Assembly: GCF_022919155.1 (NCBI RefSeq) | Contig: NZ_CP095045.1 | Span: forward strand, 1,550,001-1,614,000 | Length of the DNA: 64,000 nt | From: Leucobacter allii | GTDB lineage: Bacteria > Actinomycetota > Actinomycetes > Actinomycetales > Microbacteriaceae | Direction: 5' to 3' | Shown here: positions 55,019-64,000 of the stretch, piece by piece | How the letters are laid out: every line of letters starts with the position of its first letter | Numbering within the stretch: position 1 is the stretch's first letter | Notes under the pieces: generated by a model | Told to the model about the DNA's origin: nothing | What the model saw: the letters and a program-made list of their open reading frames with translations, nothing else | Databases searched by the model: none | Position numbers and translations under genes: made by a program

Positions 55019-56393
55019 CGCGGCCCCGCAACCGCGGCCCGGGCCGCCACCTGCTCGGCCGGGACGAGCTCGCCGTCGTCGAGCGTGAGCGCGCCGCGCC
55101 GGATCGTCGTGACGACCCGACCGGGCAGCTCCATCCCGAGGAAGGGCGAGTTGACGCTGAGGCCGCGCAGCCGGTCCGCGCCGAAGGCGCTCGCGCCGCT
55201 CGGATCGACGAGCACGAGGTCGGCGGGCTCGCCGGGGACGAGCGCGGCGGGGTGCCCGTCGAGCCGGCCGATCTCCGCCGGCTTCTGCGAGAGCAGCCGC
55301 TCGAGCTCCGCCCAGCTCGCGTGCCCGGTCTGCACGAGGGTGAGCAGGGCGATGGGCAGGGCGGATTCGAGGCCGACCATGCCGAACGCCGCGGCGTCCC
55401 ACTCGCACTCCTTCGCCTCGACGGGGTGCGGGGCGTGATCGGTCGCGATGATGTCGATGACCCCGTCGGCGACGGCGGCGCGGAGCGCCTGCACGTCCTC
55501 CTCGCGGCGCAGCGGCGGATTCACCTTGTAGCGGGGGTCGTAGCTGCGCACGAGCTCCTCGGTGAGGATGAGGTGGTGCGGGGTGACCTCGGCGGTCACC
55601 TGCACGCCGCGCGCCTTCGCCCACCGCACGACCTCGACGGATCCCGCCGTCGAGAGGTGGCAGATGTGGAGGCGCGCGCCCGTGTGCTCGGCGAGCAGCA
55701 CGTCGCGGGCGATGATCGACTCCTCGGCCACGGCGGGCCAGCCCTTCAACCCGAGCTCGCTCGAGAGCGAGCCCTCGTTCATCTGCGCGCCCTCGGTGAG
55801 GCGCGGATCCTGGGCGTGCTGCGCGATGACGCCGTCGAAGGTCCTCACGTACTCGAGGGCGCGGCGCATGAGCAGCGGGTCGTGGACGCACTTGCCGTCG
55901 TCCGAGAACACCCGCACGCCCGCGCGGGACTGGGCCATGGCGCCGATCTCGCTGAGCCGCTCCCCCGCGAGATCCTCCGTCACCGCGCCGATGGGGCGCA
56001 CGGTCGCATAGCCGGCCGCGTCGCCCAGGCGCTGCACCTGTTCGACCACGCCGGCCGTGTCCTGCACCGGCAGCGTGTTGGCCATGGCGAACACGGTGGT
56101 GAAGCCGCCGGCGGCGGCGGCGCGCGTGCCCGTGAGGACGGTCTCGGACTGCTCGAAGCCGGGCTCGCGCAGATGGGTGTGGAGATCCACCAGCCCGGTC
56201 AGCGCGACGAGGCCGTCGGCCTCGATGACGCGCTCGTCCACCCGGGGGACGAGGCTCCCGGCGGCGGTGCGCTCCACGATCGCGCCGCCGGAGAGACGCA
56301 GGTCCACGGGCGCCGCCGCGAGATGATCCCCGCCGCGCTCGGCGAGCTCGGCGGCGAGGCGGGCGCCGCGGATCAGGATGTCGGTCTGCTCGG

Positions 56394-56397
<4 letters not shown>
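55015..56397 (-). CDS. pyrC: Dihydroorotase
   Basis: Third step of pyrimidine synthesis. 460 residues, type I. The zinc site is [10 protein letters not shown], and further ligands are in [20 protein letters not shown] and IATDHAPH. It starts at ATG 56397, overlapping the pyrB stop by four bases. Confidence 0.96.
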
Positions 56398-57970
<1,573 letters not shown>

Positions 57971-58000
57971 TCACGGGACGGTCTTAAAGAAAAGCTGCAT
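57971..58000 (-). CDS. Putative pyr leader peptide MQLFFKTVP
   Basis: A nine-codon frame (ATG 58000, TGA) lies between the pyr -10 box TAGGAT (58011-58016) and pyrR. The message would start near 58004, only a few bases before this ATG, so the peptide would be nearly leaderless. Its CTTTTCTTT run is pyrimidine-rich for a 70% GC genome. The stop is 21 bases before the pyrR start, close enough for ribosome coupling. It may sense pyrimidine or Phe-tRNA levels; this is conjecture. Confidence 0.4.
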   Translation of the reverse strand: MQLFFKTVP

Positions 58001-58010
58001 TCCGGCGTCC

Positions 58011-58016
58011 ATCCTA
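58011..58016 (-). promoter_or_regulatory. -10 box of the pyr operon
   Basis: TAGGAT on the reverse strand, 62 bp before pyrR and directly after the nusB terminator. No good -35 is seen; the expected place lies inside the terminator stem. Confidence 0.55.
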
Positions 58017-58018
58017 GC

Positions 58019-58062
58019 GCACCGGAAGGCTCCCCCGCGGACGCGGGAGAGCCTTCCGGTGC
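58019..58062 (-). terminator. Terminator of the efp-nusB operon
   Basis: 20-base arms (58019-58038 and 58043-58062) with one mismatch or wobble, outer part GCACCGGAAGGCTC/GAGCCTTCCGGTGC, loop GGAC. It lies 22 bp after the nusB stop. Confidence 0.82.
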
Positions 58063-58083
58063 GGCGGGGGCCCGGTGGGCCGG

Positions 58084-58500
58084 TCACGCCCCGGCGTGCT
58101 CGGCGATGCGTCCGAGCACGCCGTTGACGAAGCGGCCGGAGTCGTCGGTGGAGTACTCCTTCGCGAGCTCCACGGCCTCGTCGATCGCGACCGCGGCGGG
58201 GACCTCGTCGTTGTGCAGGATCTCCCACGCCGCGACGCGCAGCAGCGCGCGGTCGACGTTCGGCATCCGATCGAGCGTCCAGCCCTGGGCGTAGCTCATG
58301 ATGAGCTCGTCGATCTCCTCTCGGTGATCGGTGACACCGTCCACGATCTCGCGGGCGTAGAGCCACGAGGCCTCGCGGTCGGGCTCGCCCGCCGCGCGGC
58401 CGGCCTCGGCGGCGACGACCGCGCCGATCTCCTCGCCGCGGACGTCGGCCTGGAACAGCATGTCGAGGGCGCGCTTGCGCGCCTTGGTGCGTGCACTCAT
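58084..58500 (-). CDS. nusB: Transcription antitermination factor NusB
   Basis: Partner of NusE in rRNA antitermination. 138 residues with the NusB start KARKRALDMLFQADVRG, and PNVDRALLRVAAWEILHNDEVPAAVAIDEAVELAKEYSTDDSGRFVNGVLGRI. It follows efp by 18 bp; the efp-nusB pair is common in actinobacteria. Confidence 0.96.
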   Translation of the reverse strand: MSARTKARKRALDMLFQADVRGEEIGAVVAAEAGRAAGEPDREASWLYAREIVDGVTDHREEIDELIMSYAQGWTLDRMPNVDRALLRVAAWEILHNDEVPAAVAIDEAVELAKEYSTDDSGRFVNGVLGRIAEHAGA

Positions 58501-58518
58501 CTCGGGGAGCCGGACGGC

Positions 58519-59082
58519 TCAGTCGTTGACGCGGCCGAGGTAGTCGCCCGTGCGGGTGTCGACCTTGACCTTGGTGCCGGTCTCGAGGAACAGGGGCACC
58601 TGGATCTCGGCGCCGGTCTCGACGGTGGCGGGCTTGGTGCCGCCGGTGGAGCGATCGCCCTGCAGACCGGGCTCCGTGTAGGTCACCTCGAGGATGACGG
58701 AGGCGGGGAGCTCGAGGTAGAGCGGCTCGCCCTCGTGGAGCGCGATCTGCACCTGCTGGTTCTCGAGCATGAACTTCTGCGCGTCGCCCACGACGGCGCC
58801 CGAGACCGTCAGCTGATCGTAGTCGGCCTGGTCCATGAAGACGAAGTCGGCGCCGTCCTGGTAGAGGTACTGGTAGTCGCGGCGATCCACGTTGGCCGTC
58901 TCGATCTTCGCGCCGGCGTTGTAGGTCTTGTCGATGATCTTGCCCGACACCACGTTCTTCTGCTTGGTGCGGACGAAGGCGCCGCCCTTGCCCGGCTTCA
59001 CGTGCTGGAACTCGATCACGCTCCAGAGCTGACCGTTCTCCTTGATGACGGTGCCGTTCTTGATGTCGTTCGAGGTTGCCAT
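58519..59082 (-). CDS. efp: Translation elongation factor P
   Basis: Relieves ribosome stalling at proline runs. 187 residues, three beta-barrel domains. The loop [11 protein letters not shown] carries the conserved basic tip residue (Lys32 region). ATG 59082 has GGAAGA about nine bases upstream. TATGCT (59137-59142) is a possible -10. The 262-bp region from here to the thioesterase gene holds nothing else recognisable. Confidence 0.96.
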   Translation of the reverse strand: MATSNDIKNGTVIKENGQLWSVIEFQHVKPGKGGAFVRTKQKNVVSGKIIDKTYNAGAKIETANVDRRDYQYLYQDGADFVFMDQADYDQLTVSGAVVGDAQKFMLENQQVQIALHEGEPLYLELPASVILEVTYTEPGLQGDRSTGGTKPATVETGAEIQVPLFLETGTKVKVDTRTGDYLGRVND

Positions 59083-59344
59083 GCAGTGCTTCTTCCGGGA
59101 TCTGGGACGTTCGAGCGCGACGGGTGGCGCCGGACCAGCATACACGGGCGCCCCGATCGGCGCGGCGGCGGGGCGTCGCCGCGCCCGCCCCGCCGAGGTG
59201 CGCCGTCTCGATCCGCGCGCGGCGCGTCGCCCGGATCGCAGCGCGGATGACGCATGCGGGGGTGATCGCCTCGGATGGCACCGGTGCGCGTCGTCTCCGA
59301 CGGGGCGCACGGGGCCGCAGCCCCGGCGGCTCTAGGATCGCAGC

Positions 59345-59911
59345 ATGCACATGATCCTCCGCACCCTCTGGCACCGCTTCGTGGTCGGGCCGCGGGGGCG
59401 CCGCCTGGGGTTCGGCGACGTCTCGCGCTCGCGCTTCCGCGTCTGGCCCACCGACCTCGACATCCTCCGCCACATGAACAACGGCAAGTACCTCTCCGTC
59501 ATGGACGTCGCCCGCTTCGACCTCATCCAGCGCAACGGGGTCTGGGCGCTGTTCGCGCGAGAGGGCTGGTATCCGGTCGTCGTCGGGCAGACGATCTCGT
59601 ACCGCAAGTCGCTGAACCCCTGGATGCGATTCTGGATCGAGTCGCGCATCCTCGGCTTCGACGATCAGGCGGTGTACATCGAGCAGCGCTTCGTCCGGCC
59701 GGACGACGCGGGCGTCCCGGAGATCTACGCCCTCGCCGTGGTGCGGGGGCGGATCCTCCGGCGCACGGGCGGGGTCGTCCGGGTCGCGGAGCTCGTGGAG
59801 AAGAGCGGCGCGGACCCGGAGGCGCTGCGGGTGCCCGAGGACGTGCTGCGCTGGGGGCGCACGACGCGGCTGCCCTCGACGCGTGAGGCGGCTCCGAGCC
59901 GCTGGGAGTGA
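59345..59911 (+). CDS. Hotdog-fold thioesterase-like protein (THEM6-like)
   Basis: A 188-residue 4-hydroxybenzoyl-CoA thioesterase-like protein. The conserved PTDLDILRHMNNGKYLSVMDVARFDLI and SYRKSLNPWMRFWIESRILGFDD match the THEM6/YbgC-like group. The acyl substrate is unknown. TAGGAT (59333-59338) lies six bases before ATG 59345, indicating a leaderless mRNA. It converges on the unknown gene of the MoxR locus, with the stops about five bases apart. Confidence 0.88.
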   Translation: MHMILRTLWHRFVVGPRGRRLGFGDVSRSRFRVWPTDLDILRHMNNGKYLSVMDVARFDLIQRNGVWALFAREGWYPVVVGQTISYRKSLNPWMRFWIESRILGFDDQAVYIEQRFVRPDDAGVPEIYALAVVRGRILRRTGGVVRVAELVEKSGADPEALRVPEDVLRWGRTTRLPSTREAAPSRWE

Positions 59912-59915
59912 AGGC

Positions 59916-60794
59916 TCAGGCGATCGGGGGCCGCGCGCCGAGGTGCGGCCCCTGGTTGGCGGGCTCCCGGGTGCTGAGGCGCACCGTCCGCTCCGCCGCG
60001 TCGTAGACGTGCCGAGCCGCGAGACGATCGCCGCCGAGCGTTCCCGCGATCCACGTGAAGCTGCGCGCGTCGATGGGCGGCTCGCCCCGCACGACGCGCA
60101 TGAGCTGCAGCATCAGGAGCTCGGGCAGCGTCGCATGCGGCCCGTGCGCGTGGCTGAGCCCGAGCACCGCGGGTGCGAGCCCGGCGGGCACGAGCCGGAG
60201 CGACCACGCGACGTCCCGGGAGCCGCTGCGCACGGCGACCCGCGCCGCCGGAGCCCCGGGGGCGCGGTCCAGCCGGGCGAACTCGCGCTCGAGCTCGCTC
60301 GCCGCGACCAGCCGGATCCCGCCGCCGCCCGCATCGGCCGCACCCGCGAACAGCCGCCGCCAGCCGTCCGCGCCGAGGCCCGCGGGGGCGGGCACCGGCT
60401 CGAGCGTGGGGTCGGCGTCCAGCGCGGCGCCGAGCGCGGCGAAGTCCGCGCCCGCCGCCGCGAAGGCCTCCGGCTCCGGGAGGTCGAGCGCGATGCCGGG
60501 CGCCGCGCCGATCACGGCACGGGCGGCGTCGAAGGCCGTGGCGAGGCGTGCGCGCGCGTCGTCGCCGAGGGCCGCGCCGAACGCGCTCGGCCCGTACGCG
60601 CTCGCGCGTTCCGCCGCCGTGCGCGCATCGAGCCAGACGTCGAAGGATTCCTCGGCGGTGCCGCCCGCCGTACCGCCGCCGCGGCGAGCGGCGGCCAGGG
60701 CGGCGTCGAGCTCGGCCGCGAGGTCCGGGAAGAGCTCTCGGCCGAGCCGCACCGCGTCATCGCCTGCCGTGGGGAATTCCGTCATACCCGTCAC
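59916..60794 (-). CDS. Unknown protein coupled to the VWA gene
   Basis: No family recognised. 292 residues, Ala-rich, acidic in the N-terminal half (ELFPDLAAELDAALAAARR, FDVWLDARTAAERASAYGPSAFG) and with a more conserved-looking C-terminal part (SHAHGPHATLPELLMLQLMRVVRGEPPIDARSFTWIAG, then LAARHVYDAAERTVRLSTR). GTG 60794 overlaps the stop of the VWA gene by four bases (GTGA); ATG 60785 is an alternative start. Close coupling implies a shared job with the VWA and MoxR proteins, perhaps as a substrate or adaptor. Confidence 0.75.
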   Translation of the reverse strand: MTGMTEFPTAGDDAVRLGRELFPDLAAELDAALAAARRGGGTAGGTAEESFDVWLDARTAAERASAYGPSAFGAALGDDARARLATAFDAARAVIGAAPGIALDLPEPEAFAAAGADFAALGAALDADPTLEPVPAPAGLGADGWRRLFAGAADAGGGGIRLVAASELEREFARLDRAPGAPAARVAVRSGSRDVAWSLRLVPAGLAPAVLGLSHAHGPHATLPELLMLQLMRVVRGEPPIDARSFTWIAGTLGGDRLAARHVYDAAERTVRLSTREPANQGPHLGARPPIA

Positions 60795-62710
60795 GGTAGC
60801 CCATCGGCGATCCGCGCCTCGAGCACCGCGGCGATACCGCGAGGGTCGTCGAGGCGCACCCCGTCGGGAGCGTAGCGCACCGCGAGATCGTCCGAGCCGA
60901 TGCCGATGGCGTGCAGCTCGACCCCCGCCGCTCGGAGCCCGGCGGCCTCGCGGGCGGCCGCGCCGGGATCGGAGGTCCCCCCGTCGCCGAGGAGGAGGAG
61001 CACGCGGCGCCTCGTGCGCCCCGCGGAGCCCGCTCCCGGCCCCGGGCCGCGCTCCCCCGCTCCGACCCCGAGCACGGCGGCGGCGGTCGCGAGCGCGGCG
61101 CCGTCGTCGGTCGAGCCCCGCGCATCGCCGATCTCCGCGAACATGCGACGTCTCGCCGCGTCGTCGAGACCGGCGGAGAGCGGTTTCACGATGACGGGGG
61201 CCGCGTCGAAGACGATGAGGGCGGTGCGGATATCGAGATCGAGATCGAGGCCCGTCCGATCCTCCGCGGCCGCGACGTCCCGGGCGACTCCCGCGAGCGC
61301 CTCCAGCATCACGAGGGCCGCGTCCGCCGCCGCCCGGGCCGCGGCCCCCCGCATCGACGCCGAGCGATCCACCAGGAGCGCGTAGTCGGTGCTGCCCGGC
61401 CGCTCGCGCCGCCGCCTGCGGTGCTCGCGGCGCAGATACGCGGCCGGGCGCGGCGCGCCGGCGCGTGCCTCGACGACCGCGGGGACGAGGTGCTCGAGCC
61501 CGAGCAGCTCGCCCTCGGCCGCGGGCCGCCGTCCCAGCGCGTGCACCGCTCCCGTGCGCTCCGAGATGACGCGCTCCCAGACGCGGCGCATGCGCTCGAT
61601 CGCCTCGGCGAGCTCGGCGGCGCGCCGCCGGTACTCCCCGGCGGCGCCGCCGCGGGCGCCGCCGTCGCCGGCGCCCGCGGCCGGCGAGGCGGGCGTTTCG
61701 CGCCGGCCGGGGTCGGTCTCCGTGCGCGCATCCGGCGGGGCGACGAGGGATGCCGCCACTGCCGCGGGGAGCGGGGTCTCGAGGAAGCGCTGCACGCTGC
61801 CCGCGGCCTCAGCGGCGAAGAGGTCGGCGCCCTCCGCGCTCGCACGGCCCTCGCCCGGTCTCGCCGGCTCCGCCTCCGGGTCGCCGGCGGACTCCGAAGC
61901 GGGTGCGGGGGCCTCGGCGGCCCCGGCGCCCGTCTCCGCATCCGCCGACGCCCCTCCGCCGTTCCCGTCCGGTGCGGGATCCGGGTCCGCATCCGCGCCC
62001 TCCGCCGGGCCCCCGCCCGCGCCGGGCACCGCGCGGTGCTCGGCGGTGTCGGCGGCGAGCAGGCGCGCGTACGGGGGCAGCAGCACCGCGAGCGCGCGTT
62101 CGAGCCGCGCGAGCGGGGCGCGCCCCGGATCCGGAGCGAGGACGCGACGGAGCACGTCGACGCCCGGGGCGATCGCACCGAGGGCGCGCAGTTCCTCCGC
62201 CACGGAGGCGTCGGGCCGCTGCGGCGCCCGCGCGCCCGACCCGGCGCGCAGCAGCGCGATGATCCACTGCAGATGCCGCGGCTCGGCCGAGACGTCGGCG
62301 GGGAGCGCGCGCTCCGTCGCTGCGGCGAGCGGTCGCCGCAGCGCCGGGAAGGCCGCGAGCAGCGCGGCCGACGCCTGCAGGCGCAGCACCGCGCGCACGA
62401 GCGGCCCGGCCGCGGGGTCGCGCGAGACGAGTGAGGCCGCACGGCGCCGGCGCTCCGGGGCGATGCGCTCCTCGCGGACGTTCTCCCAGAGCGCGAGCAT
62501 CGCGAGCGCGGTCGCCTCCGCGGGAGCGTGCCCGCGCGCGGTGTACCACCCGAGACCCACCGTGAGCCCGTCATCGTCGATCCGCCAGACCGCGTCCTCG
62601 ACCACGTGCACGGGTACGCCGAGGAGGCCTCCGACGGCGCGCAGCGCAGCCTCGCCGCCGAGCGCATCGGCCGCGTCGGCCGCGCCCGCCTGCTCCCGGC
62701 TCGCCTCCAT
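60791..62710 (-). CDS. VWA-domain protein, MoxR partner
   Basis: 639 residues. The N-terminal 200 residues are helical, followed by an acidic Gly/Pro/Ala linker of about 100 residues (205-335), a basic helical region, and a C-terminal von Willebrand A domain. The metal-ion site is DRSAS (Asp448), the Thr is in RGSTDDGAAL, and the Asp in GDGGTSDPG. The protein has no signal peptide. TAGGCT (62717-62722) lies six bases before ATG 62710, so the mRNA is probably leaderless. It is divergent from a MoxR-like ATPase, the usual partner of such VWA proteins. Confidence 0.9.
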   Translation of the reverse strand: MEASREQAGAADAADALGGEAALRAVGGLLGVPVHVVEDAVWRIDDDGLTVGLGWYTARGHAPAEATALAMLALWENVREERIAPERRRRAASLVSRDPAAGPLVRAVLRLQASAALLAAFPALRRPLAAATERALPADVSAEPRHLQWIIALLRAGSGARAPQRPDASVAEELRALGAIAPGVDVLRRVLAPDPGRAPLARLERALAVLLPPYARLLAADTAEHRAVPGAGGGPAEGADADPDPAPDGNGGGASADAETGAGAAEAPAPASESAGDPEAEPARPGEGRASAEGADLFAAEAAGSVQRFLETPLPAAVAASLVAPPDARTETDPGRRETPASPAAGAGDGGARGGAAGEYRRRAAELAEAIERMRRVWERVISERTGAVHALGRRPAAEGELLGLEHLVPAVVEARAGAPRPAAYLRREHRRRRRERPGSTDYALLVDRSASMRGAAARAAADAALVMLEALAGVARDVAAAEDRTGLDLDLDIRTALIVFDAAPVIVKPLSAGLDDAARRRMFAEIGDARGSTDDGAALATAAAVLGVGAGERGPGPGAGSAGRTRRRVLLLLGDGGTSDPGAAAREAAGLRAAGVELHAIGIGSDDLAVRYAPDGVRLDDPRGIAAVLEARIADGLP

Positions 62711-62716
62711 GCGGTC

Positions 62717-62761
62717 AGCCTACTGCGGCCGCCGCGCGGGCCCGCGCACGGATGCTAGCGT
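62717..62761. promoter_or_regulatory. Divergent leaderless promoters of the MoxR/VWA locus
   Basis: TAGGCT on the reverse strand (62717-62722) is six bases before the VWA ATG, and TAGCGT (62756-62761) is six bases before the MoxR ATG. Both genes would start at the first base of their mRNA, and the two share a 57-bp control region. Confidence 0.6.
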
Positions 62762-62767
62762 GAGGCC

Positions 62768-64000
62768 ATGCTGCCATTCGATGCCGACCCGCTGCTCGTC
62801 GAGGCCAGCGCGCTCCGCGACGCGGCGGCGCGGGTGCGGCGGGCGGCCGCCTCCGACCGGGCCGCGAGCGGCCGCGACGCCGAGGCCGAGGCCTCGGCGA
62901 TCGCCCACGATGCCGAGCGCCGCGAGATCGCGGCCCGGCTGGCGTCGCTGCTCGCGGACCCGCACGCCCGGCGCCTCGTCGATGCGGAGCTCGACGAGCG
63001 CGCCCGGGCGCTCCGCGTCGCGGTCGACGCACTGCGCCGCCGCGCCCGATCCGCCCAGCGCGAGCGCGCCGCGGATCGCCTGCTGGCCCGCGCCATTTCG
63101 GGCGGGCGGGCGCTCACGGGTGCGGAGCGCGATCGCGTCGCCGAGCTCCGCGCCCCGGAGCCCGACGCGCTCGACGGGGTCCACTCCGCCGAGCGGCGGG
63201 ACCGGCTGCTCGCGATCCTCGGCGCCGCACGGCTCCGGGAGGCGCGCGGTCAGCTGCGCGACGGGCTCCTCCTCACCGCCCAGATGCGCCGGATCGTCGC
63301 CGAGGCCGTCCCGGCGCTCCTGCAGGGCGAGCCGGTGCTGCTGCTCGGCGAGACGGGCGGCGCGAAGACCGCGCTCGCCGAGCACCTGTCGCGCCGCGGG
63401 GCGGGCCGCGAGCCCGAGTTCGTCTCCGGCTACGGCGACATCACGGGCGCGCAGCTGCTCGGAGCGCACGAGCTGCGCGCCGAGGCGGGGGCCACGGTCA
63501 GCGCCTTCGTGCCGGGCCCGCTGCTGCGTGCCATGTCGGAGGGGCGCCCGATCATCCTCGACGAGATCAACGCCATGCCCGCGGAGTTCCTCAAACGCCT
63601 CAACCGGATCCTGCAGTTGCGCCCCGGGGACCGCTACGGCGTGCAGGAGGACGGCGGACGCGCCGTGCGGGTCGCCCGGGGCTTCGCGATCCTCGCCACC
63701 GCGAACGAGCAGACGCCCCACCGCTACCGCGGGCTCGAACGGCTGAGCGCAGAGCTCGTGAACCGCTTCGGTGCGAACGCGTACCGCGTGCACTATCCCG
63801 ACGCGGGCCTTCCTTACGAGCGCTTCCCCGCGGAGAACGCCCTCATCATCGCCGCCGCGGTCGCCGACGCGCGCGGGGCGCTCCCCGAGACGCTGCCCTA
63901 CCCGCAGATCGTCCGACTCGCCCGTGCCGCCTTCGTGAGCCAGCAGGTGTTCGCCGGGGCGCACGGCGAGGGGTTCGCGGACTTCGTGAGCACGGAGCGC
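62768..64000 (+). CDS. MoxR-like AAA+ ATPase with N-terminal helical extension (partial)
   Basis: The frame is open to the window end (411 codons), so the C-terminus is missing. Residues 1-160 are Arg/Ala-rich and probably helical or coiled coil (MLPFDADPLLVEASALRDAAARV). The AAA+ core follows: Walker A LLLGETGGAKT (Gly194 region), Walker B PIILDEINAMP, sensor 1 ILATANEQ, and the arginine-finger-like region LSAELVNRFGANAYRVHYPD. This fits MoxR-family ATPases, chaperone-like machines that work with VWA proteins. TAGCGT is six bases before ATG 62768. Confidence 0.9.
   Translation, partial: MLPFDADPLLVEASALRDAAARVRRAAASDRAASGRDAEAEASAIAHDAERREIAARLASLLADPHARRLVDAELDERARALRVAVDALRRRARSAQRERAADRLLARAISGGRALTGAERDRVAELRAPEPDALDGVHSAERRDRLLAILGAARLREARGQLRDGLLLTAQMRRIVAEAVPALLQGEPVLLLGETGGAKTALAEHLSRRGAGREPEFVSGYGDITGAQLLGAHELRAEAGATVSAFVPGPLLRAMSEGRPIILDEINAMPAEFLKRLNRILQLRPGDRYGVQEDGGRAVRVARGFAILATANEQTPHRYRGLERLSAELVNRFGANAYRVHYPDAGLPYERFPAENALIIAAAVADARGALPETLPYPQIVRLARAAFVSQQVFAGAHGEGFADFVSTER

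Overview
The window comes from a high-GC actinobacterium, most likely of the family Microbacteriaceae; a Leucobacter-like genome fits, but this is inference from gene content and order. Supporting signs are the DUF4191-RDD-glnA1-glnE-glnA2 block, a homodimeric AceE next to a FasR-type regulator and fabD-fabH-acpP-fabF, an actinobacterial ChdC-type haem pathway, a guanylate kinase fused to an actinobacterial integration-host-factor domain, and many genes whose start codon lies 6-7 bases after a TANNNT box, as in leaderless actinobacterial mRNAs. No rRNA, CRISPR array, insertion sequence or prophage is visible; this looks like core chromosome with a few accessory genes.

Layout. 1-9.9 kb: 3' end of the 2-oxo-acid dehydrogenase E2 gene, then nitrogen assimilation (glnA1 forward; glnA2-glnE reverse), with a full GlnR-type box before glnA1 and a shorter one before glnA2. 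9.9-15.6 kb: map, RNase P RNA, a Zn-ribbon relative, a Nif3 protein and the MetNIQ methionine importer. 15.8-25.5 kb: long-form GAPDH, a tandem universal stress protein, a GH3 enzyme, an MBL hydrolase, an MFS exporter, thiol/flavin redox enzymes, a DinB protein, a membrane protein and tRNA-Val. 25.5-34.8 kb: AhpE, AceE, FasR and the fatty acid synthase II genes, then a glutamine amidotransferase. 34.8-38.9 kb: efeUOB ferrous iron uptake and dps. 39.1-45.7 kb: chdC and hemH, a FadR-type GntR regulator, tRNA-Met, a large HtaA-like wall-anchored protein and a YaeQ protein. 45.8-59.1 kb: membrane proteins, a 3-methyladenine glycosylase, the mIHF-Gmk fusion, the complete pyr operon (pyrR-pyrB-pyrC-PH protein-carA-carB-pyrF), nusB and efp. 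59.3-64 kb: a thioesterase, then a divergent MoxR/VWA locus cut by the window end.

The most interesting point is a probable small haem regulon. Two 19-bp palindromes that both fit TCWGATGWATAWCATCWGA, about 4 kb apart, sit at the promoters of hemH-chdC and of the HtaA-like surface protein. The first is also just upstream of a FadR-type GntR regulator gene. Other points of note are a nine-residue, almost leaderless peptide before pyrR, a 10-bp-arm palindrome between fasR and fabD, and a MoxR-VWA-unknown trio.
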